NCBI GenBank assembly: GCA_036674765.1
Contig: JARVKI010000034.1
Coordinates: forward strand, 343,934-407,933
Direction of reading: 5' to 3'
Length of the DNA: 64,000 nt
DNA from: Seiridium cupressi
Lineage: Eukaryota > Ascomycota > Sordariomycetes > Amphisphaeriales > Sporocadaceae
Shown here: one piece after another, positions 50,866 through 62,400 of the stretch
Position numbering within the stretch: the stretch's first letter is position 1
Layout of the letters: each line of letters starts with the position of its first letter
Notes under the pieces: model-generated
The model's input: the letters and a program-made list of their open reading frames with translations, nothing else
Database searches by the model: none
Told to the model about the DNA's origin: nothing
Translations under genes and position numbers: made by a program

Positions 50866-53846
50866 GTTGCTCTATCCTCTGGTCTTCAGGCTGGGCATGT
50901 TCAGGTCACACAAACTCCCTTTGGTCTTCACTCTTCTGGTTTACGGTTGTACTCTGCCCTTGTTGGCAAGTACTTGGTCGCCTTCGTGCACACTCCTCGG
51001 CATGACACTGAACACCAGTGTCTCTCTTCGTTAAACCGATCAACTCAGAAACATTGAACAATACCACAACAAACCCGCATTCAACTGCGGTTACTTCGAT
51101 GCATTCTACTCATGGAACGTCTATGAATGCGTTGGCTTTCGACTGTCTTGCTATCCATTGTCTGCATCGCGGAAATGGTGATACTGTCTATGCCACTGGA
51201 ACTCGAATCCATGACCTTCTGGTTCAGATCTTGGCAGCGATGAACTAGGACTTTTAGAGGATACTTGAGCATCTATTACACGAAGGGTAATTCTACGGGG
51301 GTGGACCTTGTGGAGGAAACTCAGAGTAAATAGATAGCAAAATAGATGCCTCTCACCAAACAGTAACTCTATGACGTGATGAACTGCTTGAAAATGTCGT
51401 ACTAATACTGAAATGATGAACTTACTGATCTGGTTGCAATACGAAGCCTCAAAAGTGTAAGTTGGTCCGGTCCTCGCAGGTGCCCAAGTAATGCTACCGA
51501 GCGTTTCAGGGGGAATTATTTCTTCTATGCGACTTATTGCCAAATAGAGGTTTCATGGCAGGCCAGCCAGGGTTTTGCTTGTCAAAGAGCATTAATATTG
51601 GTACAGGTTTGATGAATAATGACACGTACCACTAGTGGGAAGGAAAAGCGCGCTTTCTGCTTCCATATGGTCGCAAAGGGTATCTAACTGCCGGGTCCTG
51701 GGGGCATTATTTCATCTGACCAGAATTTGTACTCAAGGTTGGTCAGCAGTCGCTGCTAGTATTATCACTCGAATCAACACCAAAGTACCTTGCGAATAAA
51801 TGGACCAAAAAAGAGTATTACGTGTGGGAATCGGCCCACTTCGGATCCGGTATCTATTCTGTTTGAGTGGGTGATCAGATGCCACCTTCCCGGCTATCGC
51901 CATGGTCTGGGAACCGCCTCAGCAGCATGTAAAGGATGTCTGTCGTATGAGGGACTGGCGCCACAGGCCGGGAGACCAGCACGAATTGCTTGTTCAAGCT
52001 CAGACTTGCCTTGCAGCTCACAGTCCCACTGAGAGTTGGCTGATGGCGTCAAGGTTTGCAGAAAGCGTGAGCACCATGCAACGGCAGAAGTGACTGAGTC
52101 GGCCGGAGCACAAAACTTTGCACGCACACGTGGGAAGGCGCGGTTTGAGTCAACTCTCCTATCCATTTCAACTGTTCATTCTGTAGGAGAAAAGATCGCC
52201 TATCTAGGGACCGGCACTGCATGAGGCTGAGAGACGGTGTCCAACAGCCGATCTGATCAGCACTCGCCCGGGGAGCCTGTGGTCAGAGCGTACGTGCCAC
52301 AACCGCCGGCCAACATTGCTTCTCGAAAAGCTGTCACCAGGGGCTTGATGCTGTCAGGGCAGTGCTTTTTCTGCATGTTTCTGTCCAAGAACGAACCAAA
52401 GACCCATCTCGATCGAGCCCCACAGCGGAACAGCCTGTAGCCTGGCGACAATTCGGATGAAGCACCGAGCAGGACGGGGTTGTTGTGCACTGGGCAGTCA
52501 ATAGCCCGTGGCAGCAATATCCAGGAAGTCAATAGTCGTGCAGGAACCATTTCGGCAACTCAGCTGTGCAAGCTTGTCACGTACAGCGTGACGACACTGA
52601 AGTGTATCAGCACCGGAGCACTTAGTCAAGATCGCCAGCGGCAACGCCGTCCTCAGAGGTCCTTTCGCAGACTATTGGTTTGGTATGGGGAATATCGCCT
52701 GGATAGTCGACCGTTGGCAAGCTCGTGGTAGTGACGGTTCGGCAAGCTGCCACAAGCCTGCGGCACTGCGGAAAGCGCCCAACCCTTGATTCGATCAGCC
52801 CCCAGTAGCCCCCAGCTCAGTCGGTAACATCACTGCCGAAATCCATACACGCAATAAGGTCAAGTTTTCCCCTTGGCGCCACCCGGTGCCGAGCTAAGTC
52901 GCCATCGTCTTGGATTGGGCCCGGCGCCGGTGCTCCCCACAAGCGGGAATGGAGGCGTGGGTGGGTCGCGAAAGTACTGCTCGTGTGTTTTCCGAAAGAG
53001 CTTACGCGAACCGCGCACACCATGCTGACTCAGTATACTCGAAAGCACAAAATTGCGGTATAGGAATTCTTCTTGAGCGAACAGTTGGAGTTGTCCACGT
53101 TGTTGTCGCATGTCCCAGCCGTTGCAGCCCCGGTCCCTGAAGTTCAGCCTCAAATGATACGCGACAGGGTCCGCGAGAATCACAGGCAAGGGCGCCCCCC
53201 TGATGGTCTCGAAATTCTGATCGACAGGTCACAGATGCAACCCAAATGATCTTCGATCACACCCCGCAGTAGCAGATACGCTATCGAGCACCCTTGCTAT
53301 AGCAGCGCAAACCATTGGGTCATGACAACTACACTCGGCCGGCTTCAAGGCCCAAAGGAACAGGACTGATAGGTCCGCAGAAGTAGTCCAGCGAACTTGA
53401 GTTAAACGTTAATACCGACAGCATGGAGACTTAGCTTTGCGACTAGAGTTCCGATCTCCTGAACCACTGCTCCGGAAAGGGCCTATCAGGGAGAGTGTCG
53501 GGAATAAGCAACCTTAGTCGCATTACAGCTTTCTTTTCGCAACCTTTTTTTCGGCGACCCAAGGCCAGGGGCCATGGCCACACCAAGCCCCGTCTGTGCA
53601 AAATCTGTGACATGGGCAGCGTCGTTTCGTCCTTTAGGCGTTCGCTAGTCTCGAGAGCGTGGTATGTTACGTACAAGGGTAGTGATACGCGGTTGGTGAA
53701 TTTACTCCCTTGCCTAAGGTTTGGGAAACAATAATAAAGATGCCACCTCCCCCACGTGTAGAACTTTATTCGAATCCTTCTGGGAGTTTTGTGACGAACT
53801 ATTGCTTGAAACCTTCAGCAGAATCTTCTGCATCCCATTATACGCC
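50866..53846. other. 3-kb gap between Argonaute and the RGS gene
   Basis: The first about 400 bases are the likely 3' UTR of the Argonaute gene. The rest has balanced composition with overlapping frames on both strands, none convincing. The last about 150 bases are the promoter and leader of the RGS gene. They include a 44-codon frame (53740-53874) that overlaps that gene's start. Confidence 0.55.
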
Positions 53847-55790
53847 ATGGCGAATATCGTATTCACGACTCTAGGCTGGGTCTATATCATTCTCACCATA
53901 ATATGGACTCTACTTCTGGTCGGTGGCTTGGCCTTCCTGCACCGACACAGGCGTCTCCCCTTCCTACAGATTCGGAGGCTGCCCCTGGTTTTCACGGCCA
54001 TCATTAACCTGCACATCTACGGCGCCGTGTGTATGCTGGGCCTCACCGTCGGCCAAGTCGTCCCTTGTGATGCTCAGTTCTGGATTATGAGCATCTATCT
54101 CCCGCTCGGTATGGCTTTGCTCCAGGCTGCGAACAGCCAGTTCCTCCACGTCGCGAGTCAACAAAGGAAATTCGCCTATTTCAACAACCTCGAGGAGCAC
54201 AACATGTCCGAAAAGTCTCGACCCATTGATCCATCGTTGAGTTGGTGCGGGAGGGCGGCGGAGAAGCTCAAGAGAATGGACAAAGTCACGAGGATTCTCG
54301 TCTGTATCGGTATCGGAATGGTGGTTGAGGTAAGAGTGTCTCTCATAATACGGGAAAGGGGAATAGTTGCTGATCAAAGACCTAGTTGCTTCTCACTTTC
54401 CTGGTCTACTTCGGAAGCGAGATATTCCATCCAGGCTATGGACTGTTCAATGTCAAGGTCCCCGGAACCGAGCAGCAGCGTGCGGCTGTATGTTTCCAAG
54501 GCTGGGAATGGTAAGTCGGAATATTCTCTCGATCAACACAGGTTGACTGACTCTGGACAGGTGGCTCTCGATTGCCTGGCAGTTTTTCTGGGCATGGTTC
54601 TATGCACCGTACATGCTGTGGAAGACTCGCAACATCGAGGATACTCATGGCTGGCGAATCACGACAGTTTGCTGCTGCATTGCTGGGTAAGTCCTTCTTT
54701 GCGGGAACTGGTCGAGTTTGTGCTAATAGCTGCAGGCTGCCTGCTACGCCCCTTTGGCTCGCTGGCCTCTATGCTCCCGGCATGGCACCTCTCAACGCTG
54801 TATTCATCCCACCGCAATGGTATGTTCGACACCAATTATCCCCAAGCACCTGAAACTGACCTCATCCCCAGGTTCTCCGTATCCATCTTCTTTATCGAGC
54901 TGTTCACCATCGGTGTCCCTTGTTTGCAAGTCATCAAGACCCACAACCTCAAAGCAGAGACCCTCGATGCTATTGCCGCTTGGGAGCGTCGGCAACAGGG
55001 TCCGTCTATCAACCCTGATGTCATTTCTCAGAAGAGCTCGGGTCTTGCCAGCTCGACCTTGGCTCCATCATCCTTTACCGGGAAGAGTGCGCGATCCAAT
55101 GCATCAAGTACCGACTCTCGTGACTCGACCTTGACAATGGCTGCACTCGAGAACGTGTTGAAGAATAACCCGCAACCGCTTCTAGAGTTTGCTGCCCTGA
55201 AGGATTTCTCGGGAGAGAACATCAGTTTCCTCTCACATGTAACCGAGTGGAAGCACTCGTGTTCCCTGTTGAAGGTCGGCCCCAACGAGCGACACGACAC
55301 CTTCGTCCGCGCTGTTCGCATCTACTCTCATTTCGTCAGTCTTGAATATTCGGAATTCCCTGTCAACATCTCTTCGCGCGTCGGAAAGGACCTCCACCAA
55401 ATGTTTTCCAAGGCCGCCCACCAGCTTAACAGCTCAAGAAGATCCCTGAGCTCAGCAACGCCGTTCGGCGACATGCCTTCCGATTCGTCCACGGCAGACC
55501 TCCAGGCCGGCATGGAATTGCAAGATACGCTGGGCAAGGCCAACCTGGAGGCCGTCACACAGATGGCCGATCTCAGCCCCAACGGTCTGCTGGACTTGTC
55601 CATCCCGCCAACTTTTAATACCGACGTGTTCAACGACGCAGAGAAGGAGATCAAGTACTTGGTGCTCACCAACACGTGGCCCAAGTTTGTTCACTCTCAC
55701 GACGGTCTGAGCAAACTTGGAGATAAGGAGGAGAAGCACATGTTCGATAGTGCGAGGAAGTACTTTTGTGGAATGGAGAGGATCGTATAA
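53847..55790 (+). CDS. Seven-transmembrane protein with C-terminal RGS domain (G-protein signalling regulator)
   Basis: Exons are 53847-54329, 54386-54510, 54561-54686, 54736-54819 and 54872-55790, giving 578 residues. All splice phases agree. The N-terminal half holds about seven hydrophobic spans. The first contains WVYIILTIIW, a later one includes IYLPLGMALLQA, and the last is FSVSIFFIELFTIGVP. The C-terminal half is an RGS domain from about residue 362 (LENVLKNNPQPLLEF). It is split by a Ser-rich insertion before its last helices (DAEKEIKYLVL onward). RGS domains speed GTP hydrolysis by G-alpha. Fungal 7TM-RGS hybrids act at membranes in growth, conidiation and surface sensing. The start is the ATG in a perfect CGCC-ATG-G context, 10-12 residues before the first span. 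The frame stays open upstream but lacks another ATG. A start in another exon further upstream is possible. Confidence 0.85.
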   Translation: MANIVFTTLGWVYIILTIIWTLLLVGGLAFLHRHRRLPFLQIRRLPLVFTAIINLHIYGAVCMLGLTVGQVVPCDAQFWIMSIYLPLGMALLQAANSQFLHVASQQRKFAYFNNLEEHNMSEKSRPIDPSLSWCGRAAEKLKRMDKVTRILVCIGIGMVVEVRVSLIIRERGIVADQRPSCFSLSWSTSEARYSIQAMDCSMSRSPEPSSSVRLYVSKAGNGKSEYSLDQHRLTDSGQVALDCLAVFLGMVLCTVHAVEDSQHRGYSWLANHDSLLLHCWVSPSLRELVEFVLIAAGCLLRPFGSLASMLPAWHLSTLYSSHRNGMFDTNYPQAPETDLIPRFSVSIFFIELFTIGVPCLQVIKTHNLKAETLDAIAAWERRQQGPSINPDVISQKSSGLASSTLAPSSFTGKSARSNASSTDSRDSTLTMAALENVLKNNPQPLLEFAALKDFSGENISFLSHVTEWKHSCSLLKVGPNERHDTFVRAVRIYSHFVSLEYSEFPVNISSRVGKDLHQMFSKAAHQLNSSRRSLSSATPFGDMPSDSSTADLQAGMELQDTLGKANLEAVTQMADLSPNGLLDLSIPPTFNTDVFNDAEKEIKYLVLTNTWPKFVHSHDGLSKLGDKEEKHMFDSARKYFCGMERIV

Positions 55791-56020
55791 CTATTGTAAT
55801 ATGTGAATTTTGTTTTGTTTCTTTCATAGATACCCGATACTCGATACCCCATAACTTAGCTCATTTGTTCCAACTCAAACTTGCGCCGTCTATTATTTCA
55901 TGCCAGTCTTGAGGCTGACCTACTGCATACTTGTGTCGCCCATTGCCGTCGTCATTAAGCGATCTGAGAAAGACAAATCTGTGCTGGAACGCGGCGCGTC
56001 ATTAAACAGCTCTAATCCAA

Positions 56021-56908
56021 TCATGGTCGCTTGGCCTTGCCATGGACCCCCAGATCCCAAGACGGAAACACACCTCCCACATAGTCCAACTCATCGGGGA
56101 TGTCGGCCCGTTCTTCTTTCGAAGTCTCGGCTCCCTGGAAACGATGCGCAAAAACCTCAGCATCGTCCACGGGATGAAACCCAACAGCCTCTCCCTCGTC
56201 CAACGACCACCACCTCCGCGTGTTGCGGCTCACACCCCAGACGCAGTGGTACCCCGTCACCTCCGGCCGCAGCACCGCCTCGACCAGTCGGGCCAAGTCG
56301 CCCGGAGACAGCCAGATGGACAGGGCCCGCTCGTTCCGCGGCTCGGCCCAGCACGACCCGATACGCACGGCCACGACGCCCAGGCCGGTCTCCTTGGCCG
56401 CGAACAGCTTCCCCAGCGCCTCCATGGCCGTCTTGCTGAAGCCGTAGTAGCTATCAGGCGCCACCCCGCCCCCGCCCCCGCCGCCATCGCCAATGCGCAG
56501 CGGGTTCTCCGTCGTGGCACCGGTGCCCGAGCGCCGCTGCATCCCCACGGCGTGGTTGCTTGACGCCAGGACGACCTTGGGCACGCCGGCGCTGCGCGCC
56601 GCCTCCAGGACGGTCCAGGTGCCGTGGACGTTGACGTCGAGGATGGCCGGCCAGGGCACCTCGGCCGCGATGCCGGCGAGGTGGACGATGGCGTCAACGC
56701 CGTCGGCTGCGCGCGCCATGAGGCCTTGGTCGGTCACGGAGCCTTGGATGAACTCGGCGCCCGGGGGCACGTTGGATTGGTCGTGCTCCAGGTCCAGGAG
56801 CCGGAGCTGGCGGCCGGGTCGGCAGAGGCGAGCTGATAGGAGCCGGCCGATGCGCCCGTTGGAGCCGGTGATGAGGAGGCGCTGGGATTTCCCGTTGGTG
56901 CTGGACAT
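56021..56908 (-). CDS. NAD(P)-dependent epimerase/dehydratase, uronate dehydrogenase-like (extended SDR)
   Basis: A single intronless frame of 295 residues. The N-terminal Rossmann motif is GSNGRIG (residues 15-21). The acidic residue after strand 2 (LLDLEHD) suggests NAD. The catalytic pair Y155-K159 lies in YYGFSK, and the serines at 116-117 (LASSNHA) supply the third catalytic residue. The LASSNHAVG and VRIGSCW segments are those of bacterial and fungal uronate dehydrogenases, which oxidise galacturonate or glucuronate to the aldaric acid lactone. The substrate is inferred. Seven consecutive Gly (about 142-148) form an insertion before the active-site Tyr. The gene is markedly more G/C-rich than its surroundings. 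It converges on the RGS gene with 230 bases between the stop codons. Confidence 0.87.
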   Translation of the reverse strand: MSSTNGKSQRLLITGSNGRIGRLLSARLCRPGRQLRLLDLEHDQSNVPPGAEFIQGSVTDQGLMARAADGVDAIVHLAGIAAEVPWPAILDVNVHGTWTVLEAARSAGVPKVVLASSNHAVGMQRRSGTGATTENPLRIGDGGGGGGGVAPDSYYGFSKTAMEALGKLFAAKETGLGVVAVRIGSCWAEPRNERALSIWLSPGDLARLVEAVLRPEVTGYHCVWGVSRNTRRWWSLDEGEAVGFHPVDDAEVFAHRFQGAETSKEERADIPDELDYVGGVFPSWDLGVHGKAKRP

Positions 56909-58151
56909 TTTTCTGGTGAAAAGCTTTCGCTCAAGTGATTAGGGCTCCTGACTTCTGGAGATATGTTTATATGAGATTTTCATGAGGTAATAATGCTCTC
57001 GATTCCTGGGCTCATGATCCTGTGTGGTCGTGGTGTGCGAACGGGATAAGAAATCCGACAGGGGTACGATCTGCTGCGCTGCGTCATCGTCTCCTTGTAT
57101 TACTTGAAAATGTGGTTGATTCAATGTAACGAGTATAGTATTGCTGATTGTCATACGTCAATGCATCAATAATGTGGGATCCTTGGTTTCAGTCGTGGCC
57201 AGTACGATTTGTGCTTCGTTTCACAGTGACTGGGAAACTTTTTCAGACACTGCTCCCTCATTGCGCACCAGGTTATCAACACGGCGAACGTTACCTGCAC
57301 ATGGAAGCTTCTCCGGTGCTAATCATGCATCGCAAAGACCCCAATCGGCGTATCCCGGTCGTCCAGAGTCGGATGACGCTTGGTATGCATCGGCCGAGCT
57401 GCGGTTGGACGGGTTTTACCCATATAAAAGCCGGCCTATCCAGATTCTGTTTGATTAGTAGCTTCTGAGTGATCGGATGGTACACTGCGAAACGTCCTAG
57501 CTAATAATTCTTTGAGTCGGAGGGGGTTTCCAGTTCTTCTAAGCATTCGAAGTATCGGTAGAGTGCGCCCGAATCTGCCGACTAAAAGGCTCCATGGTAG
57601 GCTCCTCAGTTGGACGTCTCATAGATGAGTTTGCCGAGTATTGGATTGCAAGTGCCAGTTCTTCAGGTGGACGAGTCATCGGTGCGATAATATGACACAT
57701 CTAATGCTGACCAGAAAGTCCAATGTCGTTTGCTAATGACAGCTTCGTGTCCTGGTGCTTTTGGTGTTTACCGGTATTCTCCATTTGTGCATTTGTGCAA
57801 ACAAAACGGAGAGGCCCTCGCCAATGTTGGATGAAGGTAGTTTTGGTATAAAAGCTTGGCAAAGCTATAATCAAGCATAGCTAAGAAATAACCAAGATGG
57901 CAAGGGTATACACGCTTGGCGTATTCGCGAAACCGGCTGAGCCTTCTCGTCACCCTTCCTGGAGGCGTCAGCACAAATATAAGCCGTGTAGCAGGAAAAC
58001 CGGGCGCGGGCACAATATAAATGTAGGAGTGCAGTATTGCTCATGCCCAGATAAGTGTTGGGACTGAAGGGGGGGGAAAATTGCATTGCTGACGCCGGCT
58101 ATGGAAAACATAAGCTCCGGAAAAGATTTATTCTTCATATCATCCAGGGTA
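56909..58151. other. Intergenic region with two orphan TATA boxes
   Basis: The left part is the promoter of the minus-strand epimerase gene. The right part is the 3' flank of the minus-strand membrane-protein gene. On the plus strand, perfect TATAAAAG boxes occur at 57423-57430 and 57847-57854 with no plus-strand coding frame behind them. No other structure was seen. Confidence 0.5.
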
Positions 58152-59464
58152 TCATGAATCTCGTCTCCTCTTTTTTGACTCCAGTTCGATCTCTTCCAAC
58201 CCCTGGACAGGCTCGATCCTGCTGTCTCTCGAAGCGTAGCTCGCGACGCTTTGGGCGGAAATTCTTCGATCACCTAATAGGCCTTGTCTGTCCTCACTTA
58301 ACGGGCGGGTTTTGCTTTTGGAAAAACCAACATCCTCCTCCTCATGGGCTTCGGGGACGCTGACGAGACTATGGCCCCTTTGCACCCCGCCTGCAGTTAT
58401 ATCTGTTGAATCGCCCAGGTTGATCTCCCAGCTCGCAGGTCGAGTCAGTGAGTTTCCTCTCGACCGTACCTGCAATGTCATGCCCTCTAGTCCCTCCTTT
58501 GGGTTGACGCTCGCACGCCGCGCCACATAGTCGTCAAACTGGGTATCGCGCTTGTGGTCGTAACTGGCTCTTCGTTCGCCGTCCGGCTGAGGGTGTGGCG
58601 ACACCGAGTTCCCATTGCTCGACGTGCCTGATGCTGTGCGCTTGAAAGTGAAGGATGGCCGCCGAGGGCGAGTGTCTGAAGGGTTCGTGGGATCGTATAG
58701 AGACTGCGGGTCGACGTTTAGGCTCATCCGCGAAGGATCATATGAAGTGTCGTGTTCCTGGTTCAGTCCATAGTGCTTCACGTTGTGAGGGTGGTGATAC
58801 TCGTCGAATGCGGCTAACCGACGATATACGATGACACCGTATATGATTGGTATGATGGTGAAGAAACTGCTCCAAATCATCAGCGATACTCTCTTTCCTC
58901 TCTCCAAGTGCAGAGATTTAGCTGGCCGAGGCTGACATCCCTCGTATGTCCGGCCATGTTTCTGTAGTTCAAGGGAAGAGTGGAAGCTTACAGCAAGGCG
59001 CAATCCAGCGACAGAGCGACTATTGAGTAGTTCTTGTCTGCATGCTGAACATACACAACAACATCGAGGACTAGAATAGCCAAGGACAAAGTAAGGCTGA
59101 CGGCATTTCCGGCGAGCATGCCGAAGGGCGTAAGTACCTCTGCGATGAACTTGGCAATTTGAACTAGGTCGAGAATGAACGAGACTGTCGAGAAAGCGAT
59201 GTTGACACACTCCCATCTACTGCTTGTTAGACACCCCTCGTGGCATGGTATCAGGGGTTCCATGACTTACACAAACTCGACCATGGGGACCCCTCCTTTG
59301 TCTTTTTCCTCTTTGAATGTACTAACAGTGTTGGACAGTCGATATGAGAACACGCCCATAAGTGTTAGCAGAATGGGTATCTGTACGATCCAGCACGGTA
59401 ACAGCACCCTCTTCCGCCATCTTGCGCGCTCGAAATGTGCTTGATCTCTGTGCGATCCGATCAT
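58152..59464 (-). CDS. Four-span membrane protein with long Ser/Arg-rich cytoplasmic tail, function unknown
   Basis: Exons are 59464-59271, 59219-58992 and 58866-58152, giving 378 residues. The 51- and 125-nt introns start GTAAGT/GTAAGC and end CAG, and phases agree. Hydrophobic spans lie at about residues 21-44, 68-93, 98-118 and 130-152 (the last includes FFTIIPIIYGVIVY). The rest (about 155-378) is hydrophilic, rich in Ser, Arg, Asp and Pro. It has several RRxS/RxxS-type possible phosphorylation sites and ends KKRRRDS. I do not recognise a named family. The layout resembles uncharacterised fungal plasma-membrane proteins and, loosely, tetraspan or MARVEL-like proteins, although no tetraspanin Cys motif is present. 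Confidence 0.78.
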
Positions 59465-62400
59465 GGTTGCTTCTCCGTCCCGTCTGCGCCGGTGTAGTTT
59501 GTTGTTTTACCAAGCACAACAGCTGGAACGATCGATGCCTTCAAGAATAGTACCAGATAGCGTCTGCAATATTAACTGAACATTATCGTTATGACAAGAG
59601 ATACATCATATAAAAAATCTGAGTGGCGGAGGTGTTGATCTCGTGGGCGCAGCTGGGTGATCATACAGAGACTCGGCCAGGCTTCCGGGGCGGCGCTGTG
59701 TTTGTATATAAAAGGGCTCGAACAGCTCCGAGCTGCGGAAACTCTTGCCATGGCGGGGAGCAGGAACGAAATGATGAGTTTCTAACCCGCTTCAGCCCAA
59801 GCTTGCCGCGCTGCCACACGCCAGGTAAGGCGCTCCATGGCGCCGTCAACTTTCCACTATGGCGGTAGCTTGCGGAGCTTGTGAACTCAGCCTCTCAAGA
59901 TTGGGGAGTGTCTATTGGGTTAGCCGTACCCACTTGAGAACCTCCTTTCCCAGGACTTTCTGCACCGAGCCGGGCTTTGCTGGCTGTGGACTGGTTTCTA
60001 TTGGAAGTTATTTGCGGCTGAGTGCTAGACTGGTCGTGCTTAAAGCACGGACGAGATGAGAAACTTCAAGCACCGAACTGCCAAGAGAGAGGGAGTCGAC
60101 CGATCGTCTTTGGTTGCCTGCCGCCTCGTGGTAATCTGAAGTCAAGTTCATTCAAGCTGGACGGATTGGCTTGGGCATTAGCTAGAGAGATAGCAACGAC
60201 GGAAGTTTGCTCCGTCCAAGTGCACAAATTTCCGTCTTCTATGCTTACTCTGGTCTCGGGTCGGAGCCACGGCCGGGCGGCCGCAGACTACTAGTTCACG
60301 CCGAATAAGCTTAAACCCACCGGTTACTCTTTTTTTTTTTTTTTTTTTTTTTTTTGGAGACCTGAGGCTATGGCTAGAAACATATGCTGGTTGCAAATCG
60401 ATCCTGAGAAATCTCGCTTGCTATCTGCGCAGCCGATGTTGTGTATTGTGGCCATGGTTCCCGGCACCATCTGTGGCAGAGCTATCAACAAGCAGTGAAA
60501 CGAAGCCCGGCTTTCAAGTCGTTCAAGTGACATGTTTCGGAGCCTTGCCGTCAAGTCGATTGGGCGGGAAAGGAGAGACTTGAGGTTTCCACTTGATCGT
60601 GGCATAGCGTTCTCGCGCTTAAAATAGGGCTGGTCTTTGCTGAGCTTGTCGAGGCGGTGTTGATGATTGACACGGTCGCTTAATTTTACCGCGTCATCTG
60701 GCTCGATCCCCATTCGTCGTCGGTACGCAACTCCCTGGTCGTTCTCTCAGGACCCTTCTCTGCCAGTGTTGACCGTCAATGAGTTCAGCAGCACAGTGGA
60801 GTTGGTCTGGAGGAGATAGCTTGGGCTTATCCTGCCTTAGGTGATGTCCTAGACGAGATGAGGCGATAGCGATTGGCCGTTGCCCAGCCGCAGCTGCAGC
60901 TTCAGCTTTTGCTGCAGCCCATGGCCAGGAGCCTCTCCCTTGGTTGTATTGTTGAGCGAGGACCAAAGGCTGAGAACATAATCTATTGAAGTGGGGATAT
61001 GTGGAATCGAAGGATTTCTCAAATTTTCAGAATCAAGGGTCCAGTTACCTGGGGGGGACCCTTGGAAACTCCAGAGTCGCGTGTGCAATCGTACATTGAT
61101 TGATCTTCCTGGGTTTCCGGATGCTCTGGAACCACGAAAACAGAGAGTTCCAGCGGCATAAACCCTGGAACTTTGGAAGTCCTAGTGGAGCACTTCAGCG
61201 CCAAGAAGCAAGTTCCCCCGCACATCACCTGGACAACTCGTTGTCCACCCTGAAAACGTGTCGAAAAACCACTAATGCAGCATATCATCCACTTAGGAGA
61301 ACCAACCATGCTGTCGATATGCTACGCAAGGCACAATGCAACCTAATCGCACGTAGGAAATATATTGACATCCGAGTAAATTTGCCTAGCTTAGTCATGT
61401 CCTTAAAGTACAGTGCCCGACTGACCTCCGACATGTTCAAGCCATCCATGCGCTCGACTTATTTAACAAAATTGCCATCCGAACATGGCAGCATTGGGCT
61501 ACATTAACTACATATGTACCTAGGTATGGATTGCAAACTCAAGTACCTAGCTAGTCAAGCAAGATGGATAGCAGCCACGTTCGCCTTCGATTTGGCTTTG
61601 GGGATCATTCGCCCGCGAGATGTCGCTGAGAGAGGCAACTACAATTAGTACTGTACACTGTTCAGACTTATGTGGTAAGCACTTCCACTACGCCCATCAC
61701 CATATAAATTTCATTCCACAGAGAGCGCCTTTACTTCTAAGGATTGTTTAAGGAGATATGTAAGACACAACCTTCAGCACGGTCTTTTTTAAAGTATCTT
61801 GGGGTCGACGATCTTCTCGATCATTATATAGATACACTATCAACTCATCATTATGATAGGCAAAATTATACTTGCGCTAAAAATGGTAAGTCGTCGCATG
61901 ACCGTAGCTTTGTGCCCAAACTTCTTGTCCATGAACGGTCTTGCCACTAGCAAGTGGGAGTGTCCCTCCTTGTAGTTGATCCCACTTCAAAAATAGCTTC
62001 CGTTCTAAATCCTTGCAGCCGTTGGCCTCCTTATCTGCCATTTTGAATTACCAGATGACTAGTGGGCCCAAGTATACAGTGGCCCGCCTTTACGGGTTTG
62101 CTACGAGCAAGGCTGTGAAATGTAAACATCTAAAAGTCATCTAGCTGATCTGGACCTTGCCTCTACTGTTTCTACCCACGTTGGAAGTACTCTAGAGATC
62201 AACATAGATGAAGTCTACTGAGCTCTCCCATTACTTTTTATTGTACAACACAAGACTTCCTATGACTAGTGCATGTCTACCGCATTAAGGAAGGGAGGTA
62301 GGACTTGTGGATAATAGATTTCGATTTTTTTTGTGAATGGCATCAAAACCGTCTCAAAGCTTACCAAGTCCATCATGATCATTAGTCGTTATGCTTTCCA

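Noticed and set aside
53721..53846. Upstream extension of the RGS protein by 42 codons
   Set aside because: The frame is open but has no ATG. The 53847 start has an ideal context and leaves a normal short N-terminus before the first membrane span.
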